Shown here piece by piece: positions 7,189 through 7,555 of a stretch of DNA of 7,555 nucleotides. The stretch covers positions 1 to 7,555 of the forward strand of contig CALBJK010000127.1 in the NCBI GenBank assembly GCA_937892695.1, given 5' to 3'. The position numbers and the translations under genes are program-made. The notes beneath the pieces are model-generated. The model ran no database searches and was not told the DNA's origin. It saw only the letters and a program-made list of their open reading frames with translations. The first letter of the stretch is position 1. Each line of letters opens with the position of its first letter. The DNA comes from an uncultured Prevotella sp. Its GTDB lineage: Bacteria; Bacteroidota; Bacteroidia; Bacteroidales; Bacteroidaceae.

Positions 7189-7220
7189 CAAAAATACTGA
7201 ATTTATTTTTTATCCGCAAA
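7189..7220 (-). promoter_or_regulatory. aroA: Bacteroidales-type promoter of aroA
   Basis: On the minus strand, TTTG (7220-7217), a 20-bp AT-rich spacer and TATTTTTG (7196-7189) fully match the Bacteroidota -33/-7 consensus, with the same spacing as the promoter at 5805-5836. Transcription should start near 7183, about 120 nt before the aroA ATG. That is a long leader and it contains the hairpin at 7103-7140. Confidence 0.75.
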
Positions 7221-7349
7221 AATGTTAACTATGATTACGGTTAGTAAGTAGCTGTTCAGAATTAATATACTACCATTTTTTGTCTGCTTCAAGCCATCAT
7301 GATTGTTATAGGCAGTAGGGACGCATGGCTCATACAATTCTTTAGACAG

Positions 7350-7381
7350 CCACACTTACCCACACGAAACGTTACAGAGCC
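7350..7381 (-). mobile_element. Possible solo terminal inverted repeat of an insertion element
   Basis: Read on the minus strand from 7381, the sequence begins GGCTCTGTAACGTTTCGTG and continues GGTAAGTGTGG. A GGCTCT start with a GTGTGG-type core about 18 nt in resembles the termini of some IS256 and ISL3 family elements, as I remember them. The element would lie to the left of this end, but only about 130 bp separate it from the aroA promoter, and no matching second end or transposase was found. At most it is a relic or a very small non-autonomous element. Confidence 0.18.
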
Positions 7382-7433
7382 AATAAAGTGGAATTTTTCT
7401 TTTTGCTAAATAAAATAGTGCATAAGGATCTTA

Positions 7434-7472
7434 ACAGATTTGCATCTGTCAGATTGTTCTTTTTGAGAACAA
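7434..7472. repeat. Two adjacent small inverted repeats
   Basis: The first is ACAGAT, loop TTGC, ATCTGT (7434-7449), a perfect 6-bp stem. The second is TTGTTCT, loop TTTTG, AGAACAA (7454-7472), a perfect 7-bp stem. CAGATT also occurs as a direct repeat at 7435-7440 and 7450-7455. Neither stem is GC-rich or followed directly by a T-tract, so they are not typical terminators; binding sites for a regulator or an element end are alternatives. Confidence 0.5.
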
Positions 7473-7494
7473 ATCAAGTCTGATACTAAATTTC
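7462..7494 (+). promoter_or_regulatory. Weak candidate rightward promoter
   Basis: TTTG at 7462-7465, a 21-bp spacer and TAAATTTC at 7487-7494 match the Bacteroidota consensus except for the last base of the -7 box. A start near 7501 would give a leader of about 24 nt to the ATG at 7525. The -33 box lies in the loop of the second inverted repeat. In AT-rich DNA such a match can arise by chance. Confidence 0.25.
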
Positions 7495-7524
7495 TGGTAT
7501 GCTTTTTTAATCTTCTGATTTTCA

Positions 7525-7555
7525 ATGGCTTATGATAAAGGCAAAACTGATTTCC
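7525..7555 (+). CDS. Possible start of a rightward gene, cut by the window edge
   Basis: An ATG at 7525-7527 opens a frame reading MAYDKGKTDF up to the right edge. It has a candidate promoter 24 nt or so upstream. The K-G-K-T-x-F pattern faintly recalls the N-termini of IS4-family transposases of Bacteroidota, but ten residues cannot carry an assignment. If real, it is divergent from aroA. Confidence 0.2.
   Translation, partial: MAYDKGKTDF

Larger units (their letters stand above)
7221..7555. other. AT-rich region without a convincing complete gene
   Basis: This 335-bp stretch upstream of the aroA promoter has clearly lower GC than the genes and no complete open frame of useful length. I see two small inverted repeats (7434-7472), an 8-bp palindrome ATCATGAT near 7297, a terminus-like motif at 7350-7381, and a possible plus-strand start at 7525. 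A minus-strand frame is open from the right edge to a TAG at 7408-7410 (about 48 codons). I could not match its product, which is basic and ends in MHYFI, to any family. Confidence 0.6.

Noticed and set aside
7482..7506. Plus-strand ATACTA/TGGTAT stem before a run of six T, terminator-like
   Set aside because: The stem is 6 bp with one G-U pair and a single G-C pair. It overlaps the candidate promoter, and no upstream plus-strand gene exists.
7408..7555. Minus-strand open frame of about 48 codons reaching the right edge, possibly the end of another gene
   Set aside because: No family resemblance, and it contains two perfect inverted repeats, so I do not list it as a gene. Sequence beyond 7555 would settle it.
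1..7555. Search for tRNA, rRNA, CRISPR arrays and long repeats
   Set aside because: No cloverleaf, rRNA signature, regularly spaced repeats or long duplicated segments were seen on either strand.

Overview
The window is chromosomal DNA of a member of the Bacteroidota, most likely order Bacteroidales and Prevotella-like. The reasons are: homologues of the type IX secretion proteins PorX and PorW/SprE; two promoters of the Bacteroidales form TTTG, 20 bp, TAnnTTTG; starts without Shine-Dalgarno sequences; and moderate GC in the genes with AT-rich intergenic DNA. Every confident gene lies on the minus strand, so transcription runs from right to left.

Layout in transcription order: (a) 7221-7555 is AT-rich DNA with no convincing complete gene. 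It holds two small perfect hairpins, a weak candidate plus-strand promoter and start codon at the right edge, and a terminus-like sequence that may be a relic of an insertion element. (b) A strong promoter at 7189-7220 and a leader of about 120 nt with a 13-bp hairpin (7103-7140) precede aroA (5816-7063; EPSP synthase, shikimate pathway). (c) A second promoter at 5805-5836 overlaps the 3' end of aroA. It opens a tight operon: a 131-aa membrane-anchored protein with a four-cysteine cluster (5375-5770), an ABC-3 family metal permease (4564-5388), and the large TPR lipoprotein PorW/SprE (1128-4577). Both junctions are 14-nt overlaps. (d) After a 121-bp spacer comes porX (1-1006), which runs off the left edge. 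It is a response regulator fused to a PglZ phosphatase-superfamily domain.

How the genes work together: AroA is housekeeping. PorW and PorX are a structural and a regulatory component of type IX secretion in species that have that system. The permease and the cysteine-rich protein are translationally linked to PorW. Because the PglZ domain of characterised PorX binds zinc, a link between metal supply and secretion control is a reasonable hypothesis, not something the sequence proves. The permease has no ATPase or binding protein in this window.

The most interesting unexplained items are the aroA leader hairpin, whose two arm differences keep pairing only in the aroA-sense RNA; the cysteine-rich protein/permease/PorW/PorX linkage; and the roughly 220-residue repetitive tail of PorW.
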